Origin: an uncultured Lactobacillus sp.
GTDB taxonomy: Bacteria; Bacillota; Bacilli; Lactobacillales; Lactobacillaceae
Assembly (NCBI GenBank): GCA_937874185.1
Contig: CALNAK010000021.1
Location: 62,001 to 126,000 of the forward strand
Length of the DNA: 64,000 nucleotides
Reading direction: 5' to 3'
The notes below the pieces were generated by a model. It was not told the DNA's origin. It ran no database searches and saw only the letters and a program-made list of their open reading frames with translations. Shown one piece after another: positions 9,721 to 18,354 of this stretch. How positions within the stretch are numbered: position 1 is the stretch's first letter; each line of letters begins with the position of its first letter. A program made the position numbers and the translations under genes.

Positions 9721-9749
9721 TTGGGAAACACATCTATTTGTGCTAAAAT
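9721..9749 (+). promoter_or_regulatory. Promoter of the YjzD-like gene
   Basis: TTGGGA, 17 bp, TAAAAT, with TGC directly before the -10 (extended -10). It lies 24 bp from the ATG at 9774 and overlaps the 5' region of dnaE on the other strand. Confidence 0.6.
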
Positions 9750-9773
9750 ACTTGAGAAAGTGAGATGGAATAA

Positions 9774-9971
9774 ATGAGATATATTGCTATAATTTTCTGG
9801 TCTATCATGCTAGGACAAGTTGCCGGTTTTATCGGTGGCGCTTTGAACCAACAAACATACAATACAAACTATTCTATCATTGTTAGTATAGTATTTGCCG
9901 TCATTTTCAGTGTAATTCCATTGATTCTTGATAGCTCTGTTAAATCTACAAAAAACGAAAAAAACGCCTAA
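9774..9971 (+). CDS. Small two-helix membrane protein, YjzD/DUF2929-like
   Basis: 65 residues with two hydrophobic helices (about 4-22 and 33-53) and a charged tail. The start MRYIAIIFWSIMLGQVAGFIGGALN resembles the DUF2929 (YjzD) family of Bacilli, which has no defined function. It is divergent from dnaE and has its own promoter. A weak GC-poor hairpin and then a strong convergent terminator follow. Confidence 0.7.
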   Translation: MRYIAIIFWSIMLGQVAGFIGGALNQQTYNTNYSIIVSIVFAVIFSVIPLILDSSVKSTKNEKNA

Positions 9972-10039
9972 ACTAATTAAGCGCTTTTTTTATTGTCAAA
10001 ATTAGGATTTTAATAGCTAGTTCATAATTACAGATAATA

Positions 10040-10078
10040 AAAGAGTTTCAACAAGCCGTCAGCCTGTTGAAACTCTTT
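10040..10078. terminator. Strong bidirectional terminator
   Basis: AAAGAGTTTCAACA pairs perfectly with TGTTGAAACTCTTT, followed by T-runs on both strands. It serves the convergent genes at 9774 (+) and 10084 (-). Confidence 0.92.
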
Positions 10079-10083
10079 TTTGC

Positions 10084-10818
10084 TTAATATTTAGTTATAT
10101 AGATGTAAAATTCTTTAGTCGTCAAATTAATATTAAAATTAACGCCTTTAGAAGTAATTTGACTCATTGAAGTCTTTGTAGAATTTTTGCTAGCATTCTT
10201 TGTTTGCTTACCGAATTCCTTTAAAACTTGTTTTCCATCTGCCCCAAGTAATTTTGAAGTGACCATTAAATTAGTCGCAAAATTCTTTTGATCAGTTTTG
10301 GACTTCAAGCTCTTATAAGAGAACTTCGTAGCAATACCCATTAGTTTATTGCCTTGAACATTGTAATACCATTCTGTCCCGTCATTCTTCTTATGAGTAA
10401 ACACCCCATCATTAGAAATCAATTTCAATTGATCATTGGGTTGTCCTAATGACAATAACGTATAGTTATACGATTGAGCAAAAGTCAGGTAATCTTCAAG
10501 TGCCTTGGCTTTTTTTACTTTAACTAATTTTGTCTCTGTATTCTTGCCATTTGTTGCTTTAATTTTCACATTTTGATCATTAGTCGCAACTGGCACAGAG
10601 ATAGCAAAATGTTCTTCATCTACTGCCACTTTTTTAGTTTTGCCATTAACTGTATAAGTTAATTTCTTGTAGTTGTTTGCTCTACCTTTGACGATAGCAA
10701 CTAGTCCGTCAGCACTATACTCTTTTTTTGTGGTCGATAAACTTAACTTTGAACATCCTGATAGCATTAAAAAGAATAGTGGAATAACCAACAACAATGC
10801 ATACTTTAATTTCTTCAT
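10084..10818 (-). CDS. Lipoprotein of unknown function
   Basis: 244 residues with a lipoprotein signal peptide: MKKLK, hydrophobic core, then lipobox LSGC (Cys22). The mature part begins with a ~75-residue Ig-like/beta segment (NNYKKLTYTVNGKTKKVAVDEEHFAISV), resembling extracellular bacterial Ig-like modules, then a Lys-rich region of unknown fold. Predicted to sit on the outer face of the membrane. GGTGGGG provides the ribosome site. I do not recognise a specific family. Confidence 0.7.
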   Translation of the reverse strand: MKKLKYALLLVIPLFFLMLSGCSKLSLSTTKKEYSADGLVAIVKGRANNYKKLTYTVNGKTKKVAVDEEHFAISVPVATNDQNVKIKATNGKNTETKLVKVKKAKALEDYLTFAQSYNYTLLSLGQPNDQLKLISNDGVFTHKKNDGTEWYYNVQGNKLMGIATKFSYKSLKSKTDQKNFATNLMVTSKLLGADGKQVLKEFGKQTKNASKNSTKTSMSQITSKGVNFNINLTTKEFYIYITKY

Positions 10819-10852
10819 AATTGTTTCCCCACCTAATTTAAAATATTAAAAA

Positions 10853-10878
10853 AAAGCCAAGACCAATTGACTTGACTT
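10853..10878 (-). terminator. Probable terminator after rpmF
   Basis: AAGTCAAG / CTTGGCTT stem with one mismatch and a T-run on the minus strand, just past the rpmF stop. Confidence 0.5.
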
Positions 10879-10882
10879 TTAA

Positions 10883-11065
10883 TTAAGCTTCTTTGTTATC
10901 GTCGATAACTTTTTCACCTTTGTACATACCAGATGGTGATACGTGGTGACTGATACGATATTCACCAGTAGCAACGTCGAATTGCATGTTTGGTGTAGCT
11001 AATTTAATATGTGCACGTCTTTGACGTTTTCTTTGTTTTGATGTTTTTCTCTTTGGAACTGCCAT
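10883..11065 (-). CDS. rpmF: 50S ribosomal protein L32
   Basis: 60 residues, full length: MAVPKRKTSKQRKRQRRAH is the conserved basic N-terminus of L32, followed by ATGEYRISHHVSPSGMYKG. The Cys pairs of zinc-binding L32 versions are absent, so this is the C- (zinc-independent) form. It has its own promoter. Unlike many Bacilli, no yceD/DUF177 gene lies directly upstream here. Confidence 0.97.
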   Translation of the reverse strand: MAVPKRKTSKQRKRQRRAHIKLATPNMQFDVATGEYRISHHVSPSGMYKGEKVIDDNKEA

Positions 11066-11114
11066 ATTTAAAAACTCCTTTATTTATATTACTTAATCAA
11101 ATCTAACGTTTAAT

Positions 11115-11143
11115 ATAATACTATCATAAAAAGGTTAGGGCAA
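11115..11143 (-). promoter_or_regulatory. Promoter of rpmF
   Basis: On the minus strand TTGCCC, 17 bp, TATTAT, about 50 bp from the rpmF start codon. Confidence 0.65.
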
Positions 11144-11152
11144 GCAAATTTA

Positions 11153-11476
11153 CTATTTTGTTTGCTTTTTTGTATTATTTTCCTTCAAAGCGTCGGCAAT
11201 TTGGTTATCATGCGACACTTTTACGTTAGAAATTTGCTTTTGAGCATGATGATTAAGTTTATTATCCTTTTTATTCCCCGTACTTGCAAGGAGCATTGTA
11301 ATAATTGCTCCTAACAACAATGAAACAATGATCAAAATGATCAATGGCAACTTAACTCTTGTGAATCCAAAACTAACAGTGACAGGATTAACATTCAAGA
11401 CCGCAAAGATAACTACGATCAATGTAATGATCAATCCAATCACAAATCTAGATTGTTTACCGTTCATACGATTCAT
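11153..11476 (-). CDS. LapA-domain membrane protein
   Basis: 107 residues. Two transmembrane helices (about 11-30 and 40-63) separated by NVNPVTVSFGFTRVKLPL, the signature of the LapA/DUF1049 family, then a charged cytoplasmic tail. In Gram-negatives LapA helps assemble LPS; in Firmicutes the role is unknown. ATG 11476 is chosen because AGGG lies 8 bp upstream; a GTG at 11485 overlaps the ribosome site. It is 12 bp downstream of the SDR gene and probably the last gene of the obgE operon. Confidence 0.75.
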   Translation of the reverse strand: MNRMNGKQSRFVIGLIITLIVVIFAVLNVNPVTVSFGFTRVKLPLIILIIVSLLLGAIITMLLASTGNKKDNKLNHHAQKQISNVKVSHDNQIADALKENNTKKQTK

Positions 11477-11488
11477 ATGATCCACCCT

Positions 11489-12286
11489 CTATTTACGATT
11501 TCCTAAAGTTGAGGCGAAATAATCCCCAAGACTTGGAGCTAATTTATAAAGAACCGCTGCCAATTCCATATAACATGGACGATTAATTTCACGTTTGTTT
11601 TTATCAAATGTATTAACAATTGTCCATGCTAATTTATCAGGATCTAAGACAAAATTCTTCACTGAATCAAGATAGCTGCCATTATGGTCGGCAACATCAA
11701 AGAAATTAGTAGCCACAGGACCAGGATTGATTGTTGTCACATAAACACCAAAAGGTTTTAATTCGAGCCTTAGACCGTCTGAAAATGCGATTACAGCTGC
11801 TTTAGTAGCAGCATAGGCTGCTGACTTAGGAGTTGTGATCTTTCCAGCCATTGATCCGACATTAAATATATGTCCGCGACCATTATCGATCATCTTGCTT
11901 GCAACCAATCTGGTCATAAGCATCAATCCTAATACATTGACACGGAACATCTTCTCAATCTTATCAAAGTCCGCATCTAAGAAATTAGAGAAATCACCAA
12001 ATCCGGCAGCATTAACTAAAACATCGATATCATCACTGATTTCAAAAATTTTATTAACGCCATCACTAATTTGGTCGGGATCACTCATATCAATCGACAA
12101 ATACTCATGATGTGAACTCTCAGCACCAACACGGATACATTCATTCTTAACTTGAATTAATTTATCCTCACTACGAGCTATTAAAATCAAGTTTGCACCT
12201 GATTTAGCGGCATTGATAGCTACATCTTTACCAATTCCAGAAGATGCACCTGTAACGACAACTGTTTGATTCAATAAATTAGCCAT
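11489..12286 (-). CDS. Short-chain dehydrogenase/reductase
   Basis: 265 residues. Classical SDR: TGASSGIG cofactor motif at 12-19, NAAG strand-4 motif, catalytic Ser (NVGSMAGK) and YAATK active-site Tyr/Lys, followed by INPGPVAT. The cofactor preference appears to be NADP(H), from the basic residues after the second strand (ARSEDK); substrate unknown. The start is the second of two close ATGs (12286), as AGAGG lies 6 bp ahead of it and abuts the first. Spacing of 18 bp from rnz and 12 bp to lapA shows an operon. Confidence 0.88.
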   Translation of the reverse strand: MANLLNQTVVVTGASSGIGKDVAINAAKSGANLILIARSEDKLIQVKNECIRVGAESSHHEYLSIDMSDPDQISDGVNKIFEISDDIDVLVNAAGFGDFSNFLDADFDKIEKMFRVNVLGLMLMTRLVASKMIDNGRGHIFNVGSMAGKITTPKSAAYAATKAAVIAFSDGLRLELKPFGVYVTTINPGPVATNFFDVADHNGSYLDSVKNFVLDPDKLAWTIVNTFDKNKREINRPCYMELAAVLYKLAPSLGDYFASTLGNRK

Positions 12287-12304
12287 AATCATCCTCTTCT
12301 CTAT

Positions 12305-13231
12305 TTATTTAAAAGGTACCTCGTACAAATCAAAATCATTTGCGACTCGGGTATTCTTAAATATCTTTTGAGCTTCTTTTTGCAAGATCAAAGCTCCTCT
12401 ACCTGTATATCTAGCAGAAATATGTGTCAGAATCAAGCCCTTGGCATGACTTCTCTTAGCAACTTCAGCCGCCTGAGTAGCAGTTGAGTGGAAATAATTG
12501 TATGCCAATTTCTTTTCATCATTTGAAAATGTTGATTCATGCACAATTACATCAGCATTTTGTGACAGAGTATCAATTTCGGGTGTGTATCTTGTATCAG
12601 AAATGATTGTAACGACCTTGCTAGGCTTGTCAGGACCGATAAAGTCAGATCCGTTCAACTCTGTACCATCATCCAAAGTAACCGTCTTACCGGCCTTTAA
12701 TTGGCCAAAGATAGGACCATTGGGAATATTGTACTTTTTAAGGTCATCAACCAACAGCTCACCTGTTCGGGGTTTTTCCTCAACACGATATCCAAAACAA
12801 GTTATTCGATGTTTAAGTTCACCAGCAGTTACCTTAAAAGTCTTATCATTGAAGACTTCACCACCAGATTTTAACTCAATATATTTTATACGATAACTTA
12901 ATTTGCTACCGGTCACTTTCAAAGAAGTTTCAACGTATTCTTTGATCCCAACAGGACCATAGATTTCTAAAGTTGATTCTCCACCTTGATTAGAGCGGCT
13001 AGCTAATAATCCTGGAAGTCCAAAAATATGATCACCATGTAAATGAGTAATAAATATTTTTGTTATTTTTCTAGGTTTAATTGCTGTTCGTAAAATTTGA
13101 TGCTGTGTTGCTTCGCCGACATCAAAAAGCCACACTTCGTTTCTTTCGTCCAACATTTTTAATGCTGTACTTGAAACGTTGCGACCTTTTGAGGGAACTC
13201 CGGCACCAGTTCCTAAAAATTCTAATTCCAT
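12305..13231 (-). CDS. rnz: Ribonuclease Z (tRNA 3' endonuclease)
   Basis: 308 residues. Removes the 3' trailer of tRNA precursors. The metallo-beta-lactamase core shows HLHGDH (His63, His65, Asp67, His68), ISDTRY and a late HISARYTG; the flexible exosite arm segment is around 150-190. Start MELEFLGTGAGVPSKGRN is the conserved N-terminus. It is in a minus-strand run between oatA (14 bp away) and the SDR gene. Confidence 0.96.
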   Translation of the reverse strand: MELEFLGTGAGVPSKGRNVSSTALKMLDERNEVWLFDVGEATQHQILRTAIKPRKITKIFITHLHGDHIFGLPGLLASRSNQGGESTLEIYGPVGIKEYVETSLKVTGSKLSYRIKYIELKSGGEVFNDKTFKVTAGELKHRITCFGYRVEEKPRTGELLVDDLKKYNIPNGPIFGQLKAGKTVTLDDGTELNGSDFIGPDKPSKVVTIISDTRYTPEIDTLSQNADVIVHESTFSNDEKKLAYNYFHSTATQAAEVAKRSHAKGLILTHISARYTGRGALILQKEAQKIFKNTRVANDFDLYEVPFK

Positions 13232-13245
13232 AAAAAAATCCTATT

Positions 13246-15174
13246 CTATTTTTTATCTAGTGTTTTCAAAATTTCCTTTGCAACAAATGAAGTATAGTAC
13301 ATCGAACCATCTGGATTTGGATGTACATTATCGTCGTAGAACCAGTCTGTATGTCCTGCAGAATAGCCATTCCAATCGATAACAGTTAAATTCTTATACT
13401 TCTTCGAAGCTTGGTCCAAGACACCATTAACTGTCTTTTCCCATGGTCTAGTTGGTACGTGAACATTAATCCAATAAACATGTCTTGATGGTCCAACTAA
13501 ATCCATAACTTGACCAACTTGTTGCATATTGAATGGTCCATTAGTACCCAAACCAATCAATACATTAGGTGCTAGAACACCTTGGTTCTTGTAGCCTTGC
13601 AAGAGATCCAGACTAGCAACCAATTGACGACTAACAGCAGCATCAACAATAACCTTCTTATCATCAAATAATTTCAAGAAGTTATCTGATCCATCAGCCA
13701 TAACTGAATCACCAACGGCCGTTAGTGGAACATCTTTTAATCTTTGTAAATCAATCTGAGTCAATCCATACTTTTCAAAGTCTGTATTGATAGGGTTGTC
13801 TTTAGCTGCCTTCTTATACTTAGCATAATCAGCAGATGACATCTTACCAGTAGCATTCTTTTGTTGTTTAGATTTCTTCAAATTCTCAATTGCTTTTTGT
13901 TTCTTTTCTTTATTAGCCTTTTCATTCTTGTTAATCTTCTGAGCTAAGGCACTGTGATTAACGTTTGGCTTAGGTGCACCAACAGCCTTAACGACACTGT
14001 AACAACCAGTAATACTGATTAGTGCAATGACAAGTGCTATTGTGCGTTGAAGTCCGGTTGAAGAGCCAAAGAAATTTTTAACATCACTCCATTTAGCGTG
14101 TGCTAATGGTTGTTCAACAAATCTGAATGAAAATTCAGTTACCAAGATAATTAATATCACTTCAATAACTGGGTAAAGAATCGGATGATCAGCAACATTC
14201 TTGAATTTTGATTCAAAGAAAATCATTACTGGAAATTGGTATAGATATAATCCATAACTTCTTGTTCCAATATAATGGAAAACTCGGTTAGAAAGAATAC
14301 TATTCCAAATTGAATCTGGATGAGCAACGACCGCTATAAAAATACATGTCGTGATTGAGAAAATGAACATCCCACCACGATATAAGAATGGGTCAGAATC
14401 CTTAATTGTAAAGATCATTAGAACCATTAAAGCAATTGATAATAATCCTACAATATTCAATTTCCACTTGTCACTCTTGTGTAACCCACTCTTTAATTTC
14501 TCAGCAGGCCAAATCAAAGCCAGTCCACAACCCAAAAGGATTGAGAATAATCTTGTGTCAGTACCATAGTAAATTCTACTTGGATCAACACCCGGCTTGA
14601 ATAGAATTGCCATCCATACTGCAGATGCAATTGAAAGAATCATTGAGAAACCAAAGATTCTACTTTTCTTAACATGAAATTTACTAAATAAAATTAGTAA
14701 GATAGGCCAAACAATATAAAATTGGCCTTCGATAGATAATGTCCATAAATGAGTAAATGGTGATTCATTATTAGCAAATCTTTCAAAATAAGATTGACCG
14801 TTAAAAATTTGCCACCAGTTGTACACATTCAAAACGTTTGTCACAAAGATTTGATCTAAGTGATAAAGCAGTCCCTTTAAGAAAAAGACGATATAGGCGC
14901 CAGATGCTAATAATACAAACAACATCCCCGGATATAATCTCTTAATTCTTTTAACATAGAAATTACTCAATGAGAATGAACCACCATAATCAACAGTGTT
15001 AAAAAAATGATCTGTGATTAAGTAACCAGATATAAGGAAGAAAATTGGTACACCCAAATATCCGCCGGAAAAAACATTAGGATTTAAGTGATACATGATA
15101 ACACCTATAACCCCTAAAGTACGTAGTCCATCAAATCCAGTAATAAATCTTCTTTTCGGTGATTTATTCATCAT
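13246..15174 (-). CDS. oatA: OatA-like membrane O-acetyltransferase with SGNH domain
   Basis: 642 residues. The N-terminal acyltransferase-3 domain has about ten membrane helices and opens with RRFITGFDGLRTLGVIGVI..YHL; the C-terminal extracytoplasmic SGNH esterase-fold domain has GDSVM (Ser490), GTNG and DDNVH (Asp615, His618). A Lys/Asn-rich linker (about 395-435) joins them. This layout is that of OatA, which O-acetylates muramic acid in peptidoglycan and confers lysozyme resistance; lactobacilli also have OatB for GlcNAc, so the exact target is inferred. It lies 12 bp downstream of obgE. Confidence 0.85.
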   Translation of the reverse strand: MMNKSPKRRFITGFDGLRTLGVIGVIMYHLNPNVFSGGYLGVPIFFLISGYLITDHFFNTVDYGGSFSLSNFYVKRIKRLYPGMLFVLLASGAYIVFFLKGLLYHLDQIFVTNVLNVYNWWQIFNGQSYFERFANNESPFTHLWTLSIEGQFYIVWPILLILFSKFHVKKSRIFGFSMILSIASAVWMAILFKPGVDPSRIYYGTDTRLFSILLGCGLALIWPAEKLKSGLHKSDKWKLNIVGLLSIALMVLMIFTIKDSDPFLYRGGMFIFSITTCIFIAVVAHPDSIWNSILSNRVFHYIGTRSYGLYLYQFPVMIFFESKFKNVADHPILYPVIEVILIILVTEFSFRFVEQPLAHAKWSDVKNFFGSSTGLQRTIALVIALISITGCYSVVKAVGAPKPNVNHSALAQKINKNEKANKEKKQKAIENLKKSKQQKNATGKMSSADYAKYKKAAKDNPINTDFEKYGLTQIDLQRLKDVPLTAVGDSVMADGSDNFLKLFDDKKVIVDAAVSRQLVASLDLLQGYKNQGVLAPNVLIGLGTNGPFNMQQVGQVMDLVGPSRHVYWINVHVPTRPWEKTVNGVLDQASKKYKNLTVIDWNGYSAGHTDWFYDDNVHPNPDGSMYYTSFVAKEILKTLDKK

Positions 15175-15186
15175 TTACTATAGCCC

Positions 15187-16461
15187 CTAAATAAATTCAA
15201 AAGTGAAGTCGAGAATTGTTACTGAATCACCAGATTCAGCTCCTGCATCAATAAGCGCATCTTCAATTCCCATAGACTTAAGTTGTCTAGCAAAACGCAT
15301 AATTCCATCTTGATGATCCAAATTAGTTCTTTGTAGAAGCAATTCAACTCTATCACCCTTAACAACAAAGCTATGTTCAGCATCTTTTTCGATAGTAAAT
15401 TGTTTAGCTTCTGGTTCATAGTTGTACTCTTTAGATTCATCAGCTTGTACTTCAAAGTGAATTGGTTCCGCTTTGGATAGTACCTCACTTGTATGATTCA
15501 TCAAAGCTTTAACACCTGTGTGTTGAATACTTGAAATTGGGAAAATATCAGCATCTTTTTCTAGATGTTGTTTAAATTCTTCCATTCTTTCTTCTGAACC
15601 AGGAATATCTAACTTAGTTGGAACAATAACTTCTGGACGTGATAAAACATTCTCATCATAATTACCTAATTCTTTACGAATAGCTAGGTAATCCTCATAT
15701 GGGTCACGACCATTGTTAGGATCCATATCAACTAAGTGCAAAATAACTCTTGTACGTTCAACGTGACGTAGGAATTGAATTCCTAAACCAACACCATTTG
15801 AAGCACCTTCAATAAGACCAGGTAAATCGGCAATAACAAAGTCATTACCATTTTCTAGCTTAACCATACCTAAATTAGGTGACAAAGTTGTAAAGTGATA
15901 AGCTGCAATCTTAGGCTTAGCTGATGTTGCAACAGATAATAATGTAGATTTACCAACAGATGGGAAACCTACCAATCCGACATCAGCAATCAATTTCAAC
16001 TCAAGCTTCAAGTTTAATTCTTGACCAGGTTCACCATTTTCGGCAACTTCTGGTGCTTGATTCTTTGAACTAGCAAAGTGAATATTACCGCGGCCACCAT
16101 CGCCACCCTTTGCTACTACTAATTCTTGGTTATGTTCTATTAAGTCACCGATTAATTTACCAGTGTCCTCATTGTATACAGATGTTCCTGCTGGAACTGA
16201 AATGTAAACAGGATCAGCTTTGTGACCGTACATTCCTTTAATCTGTCCGTTTTGACCGGGTTGAGCTTTGAAAATTCTCTTATATCTAAAGTCCATTAAA
16301 GTATTCATACCTTCATTAGCCTTTAAGATGATATCGCCACCGCGACCACCATCACCACCAGAGGGTCCCCCAAGTGGTACATATTTTTCGTGACGGAAGG
16401 CAACAGCGCCGTCGCCACCCTTTCCGGATCTAACGGTGATTTTAACGTTATCTACAAACAT
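15187..16461 (-). CDS. obgE: GTPase ObgE/CgtA
   Basis: 424 residues. Ribosome-associated essential GTPase. Gly-rich Obg fold at the N-terminus (GGKGGDGAVAFRHEKYVPLG), G-domain with GFPSVGKST (G1), DLPGLIEGA (G3) and TKLD (G4), and the OCT domain at the C-terminus ending DFTFEFI. AAAGGGGG precedes the ATG. First gene of the run obgE-oatA-rnz-SDR-lapA, with intergenic gaps of 12-18 bp. Divergent from the fructose operon. Confidence 0.96.
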   Translation of the reverse strand: MFVDNVKITVRSGKGGDGAVAFRHEKYVPLGGPSGGDGGRGGDIILKANEGMNTLMDFRYKRIFKAQPGQNGQIKGMYGHKADPVYISVPAGTSVYNEDTGKLIGDLIEHNQELVVAKGGDGGRGNIHFASSKNQAPEVAENGEPGQELNLKLELKLIADVGLVGFPSVGKSTLLSVATSAKPKIAAYHFTTLSPNLGMVKLENGNDFVIADLPGLIEGASNGVGLGIQFLRHVERTRVILHLVDMDPNNGRDPYEDYLAIRKELGNYDENVLSRPEVIVPTKLDIPGSEERMEEFKQHLEKDADIFPISSIQHTGVKALMNHTSEVLSKAEPIHFEVQADESKEYNYEPEAKQFTIEKDAEHSFVVKGDRVELLLQRTNLDHQDGIMRFARQLKSMGIEDALIDAGAESGDSVTILDFTFEFI

Positions 16462-16580
16462 TAAAATCCCCCTTTCTAAACTTAATTATCATTTTTAAAT
16501 TTTAGCACAAAAACAGCTTTCATAATACTTTGAACTCACATTGATTGTCCAGTTTTTTATTAAAGCACAATTAAAACGTG

Positions 16581-16620
16581 GAAGTTTTTGAACGTTTTTG
16601 CGATATTTTGATTGATTTTG
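16581..16620. promoter_or_regulatory. Four phased 10-bp direct repeats, candidate FruR operator
   Basis: Four successive decamers (GAAGTTTTTG, AACGTTTTTG, CGATATTTTG, ATTGATTTTG) share a TTTTG end and sit head-to-tail, one helical turn apart, overlapping the -35 of fruR. DeoR-family fructose regulators of lactic acid bacteria are recalled to bind short direct repeats; binding here is inferred. Confidence 0.6.
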
Positions 16621-16640
16621 ACCGATAATGGTTGTATTAT
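16612..16640 (+). promoter_or_regulatory. Promoter of the fruRKA operon
   Basis: TTGATT (16612-16617), 17 bp, TATTAT (16635-16640), 22 bp before the GTG start of fruR. Its -35 lies in the fourth operator repeat, as expected for repression. Confidence 0.75.
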
Positions 16641-16661
16641 ATCATTTGCGAGGTGATGAAA

Positions 16662-17414
16662 GTGCTTACTGAAGAAAGACAGCAAATTATTTTAGAGCAA
16701 TTAAAAATTCAAAATATTGTCAAACTCCACGATTTAATTCCATTAACCGGTGCTTCTGAATCTACCTTGCGCCGTGATTTGCAAGATTTAGAGAATTGTC
16801 ATAAATTATTGCGAATTCATGGTGGTGCGCAAAACGTTATTTCTTTACATGAAGAACCTGCTCTTTCACAAAAAGCAGCAGTACATATTAATGAAAAGAA
16901 AATGATTGGTCAAACAGCTGCAAATCTTGTTAGAAATCATGAAGTTATATTTCTCGATTCAGGTACAACGATTCAATTCATGATTCCATATTTAATAGAA
17001 CACAACGATTTGCTTGTCATTACCAACAGTGTTGATAATGCCTCGATGTTAGCCGATTACAACGTAAACACCTTTCTCCCTGGGGGGAAATTAAAGTCAT
17101 CTACAAAGGCTTTGGTTGGTGCAAACATTATTCAAACTTTGGAAAACTATCACTTTGATCGAGCTTTTCTAGGTACTAATGGTTTCTCAGTTGAAGCGGG
17201 TTATACGACCCCAGACCCTGAGGAAGCTGCAATTAAGAGATTAGCAATTGCTCAATCCAATCAATCCTATGTTTTATCTGATAGTTCAAAGTTTTCGCAA
17301 GTTAGTTTCAGTCGTTTTGCTACCTTAGATGAGGTCCCATTAATAACTAACAAATTATCGGAAAATGAATCAATCGCTTTAAGTAAATATACCAAGATAA
17401 CGGAGGCAATATAG
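16662..17414 (+). CDS. fruR: DeoR-family regulator of the fructose operon
   Basis: 250 residues. N-terminal DeoR helix-turn-helix (TEERQQIILEQL, GASESTLRRDLQDLE) and a C-terminal DeoRC sugar-phosphate sensor domain (LDSGTTIQFM, VITNSV, FLGTNGFS, SDSSKF). The expected effector is fructose 1-phosphate, the product of FruA. Start is GTG 16662: GAGG lies 8 bp upstream; the ATG six bases earlier is too close and an ATG at 16632 has no site. The stop is immediately followed by the TTG of fruK, so translation is coupled. Confidence 0.88.
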   Translation: MLTEERQQIILEQLKIQNIVKLHDLIPLTGASESTLRRDLQDLENCHKLLRIHGGAQNVISLHEEPALSQKAAVHINEKKMIGQTAANLVRNHEVIFLDSGTTIQFMIPYLIEHNDLLVITNSVDNASMLADYNVNTFLPGGKLKSSTKALVGANIIQTLENYHFDRAFLGTNGFSVEAGYTTPDPEEAAIKRLAIAQSNQSYVLSDSSKFSQVSFSRFATLDEVPLITNKLSENESIALSKYTKITEAI

Positions 17415-18335
17415 TTGATTTATACAATTACAGTTAATCCTTCAATTGATTACGTTTTACAGTTGAAGAACTTAACTATCGGAGAAGTTAACCGTACTCA
17501 AAACGATGTCAAACTTCCTGGCGGAAAAGGTATCAACGTTTCAAGAATTATGAAAGAATTAAATATTGACTCAACTGCTTTAGGTTTTGTCGGTGGTGCC
17601 ACTGGATCAATGTTTATAGAATTACTTTCAGAACACAATTTAAAAACTGCTTTTACTCAAGTATCCGAAGACACAAGAATCAACGTTAAGATCAACGCTG
17701 TTGATCAAAATGAGGAAACTGAGATCAACGGTGCTGGCCCTGCTATTACTGATGCAGAGAGACAGAGTTTCATGGATAATCTTGATGGCATCGGTGAAGG
17801 CGACATTGTCGTCATGGCTGGAAGCCTTTGCAAAAATCTTGATTCAAAATTCTATTTAGATATTGCTAAGAAGATACAAGAACAAGGTGCCGAATTTATT
17901 ATTGATACTACTGGTCAAGCTTTACTTGATGCTTTACCATTACATCCATTAATCGTAAAACCAAATCACCACGAACTAGCTGAGTTATTCAATGTTACCT
18001 TCAAAAATGAAGATGAAATCATTACTTATGCTAGAAAACTTTTGGATAAAGGTGCTAAACATGTCCTAGTTTCAATGGCCGGTGACGGTGCCCTACTTGT
18101 TACAAAGGACAAAGCTTACAAAGCTAACGCTCCTAAGGGAACAGTCATCAATTCAGTCGGAGCTGGTGATTCAATGATCGCCGGATTTGCTGGAACCTTT
18201 ATGGAAACTAAAGATGCTATCGAAAGCTTCCATATGGGTGCTGCTTGTGGATCAGCTACTGCTTTTAGCCAAGATATCGCTATCAGAGAAAAAATCGACA
18301 AAGTTTATAAAGATATTTCTATCACAGAGATTTAA
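17415..18335 (+). CDS. fruK: 1-phosphofructokinase
   Basis: 306 residues. Converts fructose 1-phosphate made by FruA to fructose 1,6-bisphosphate. PfkB-family: NPSIDYVL at the N-terminus, PGGKGINVSRI substrate loop, MAGSLCKN, VKPNHHEL, and NSVGAGDSMIAGF with the catalytic Asp near residue 250. TTG start, with GGAGG 8 bp upstream inside the end of fruR; there is no untranslated gap between the two genes. 19 bp before fruA. Confidence 0.95.
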   Translation: MIYTITVNPSIDYVLQLKNLTIGEVNRTQNDVKLPGGKGINVSRIMKELNIDSTALGFVGGATGSMFIELLSEHNLKTAFTQVSEDTRINVKINAVDQNEETEINGAGPAITDAERQSFMDNLDGIGEGDIVVMAGSLCKNLDSKFYLDIAKKIQEQGAEFIIDTTGQALLDALPLHPLIVKPNHHELAELFNVTFKNEDEIITYARKLLDKGAKHVLVSMAGDGALLVTKDKAYKANAPKGTVINSVGAGDSMIAGFAGTFMETKDAIESFHMGAACGSATAFSQDIAIREKIDKVYKDISITEI

Positions 18336-18354
18336 TTGAGGGGGACTTTTAAAA

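Noticed and set aside
12498..12896. 132-codon plus-strand frame across rnz
   Set aside because: Antisense shadow of rnz, which has clear motifs and full length; no ribosome site or promoter.
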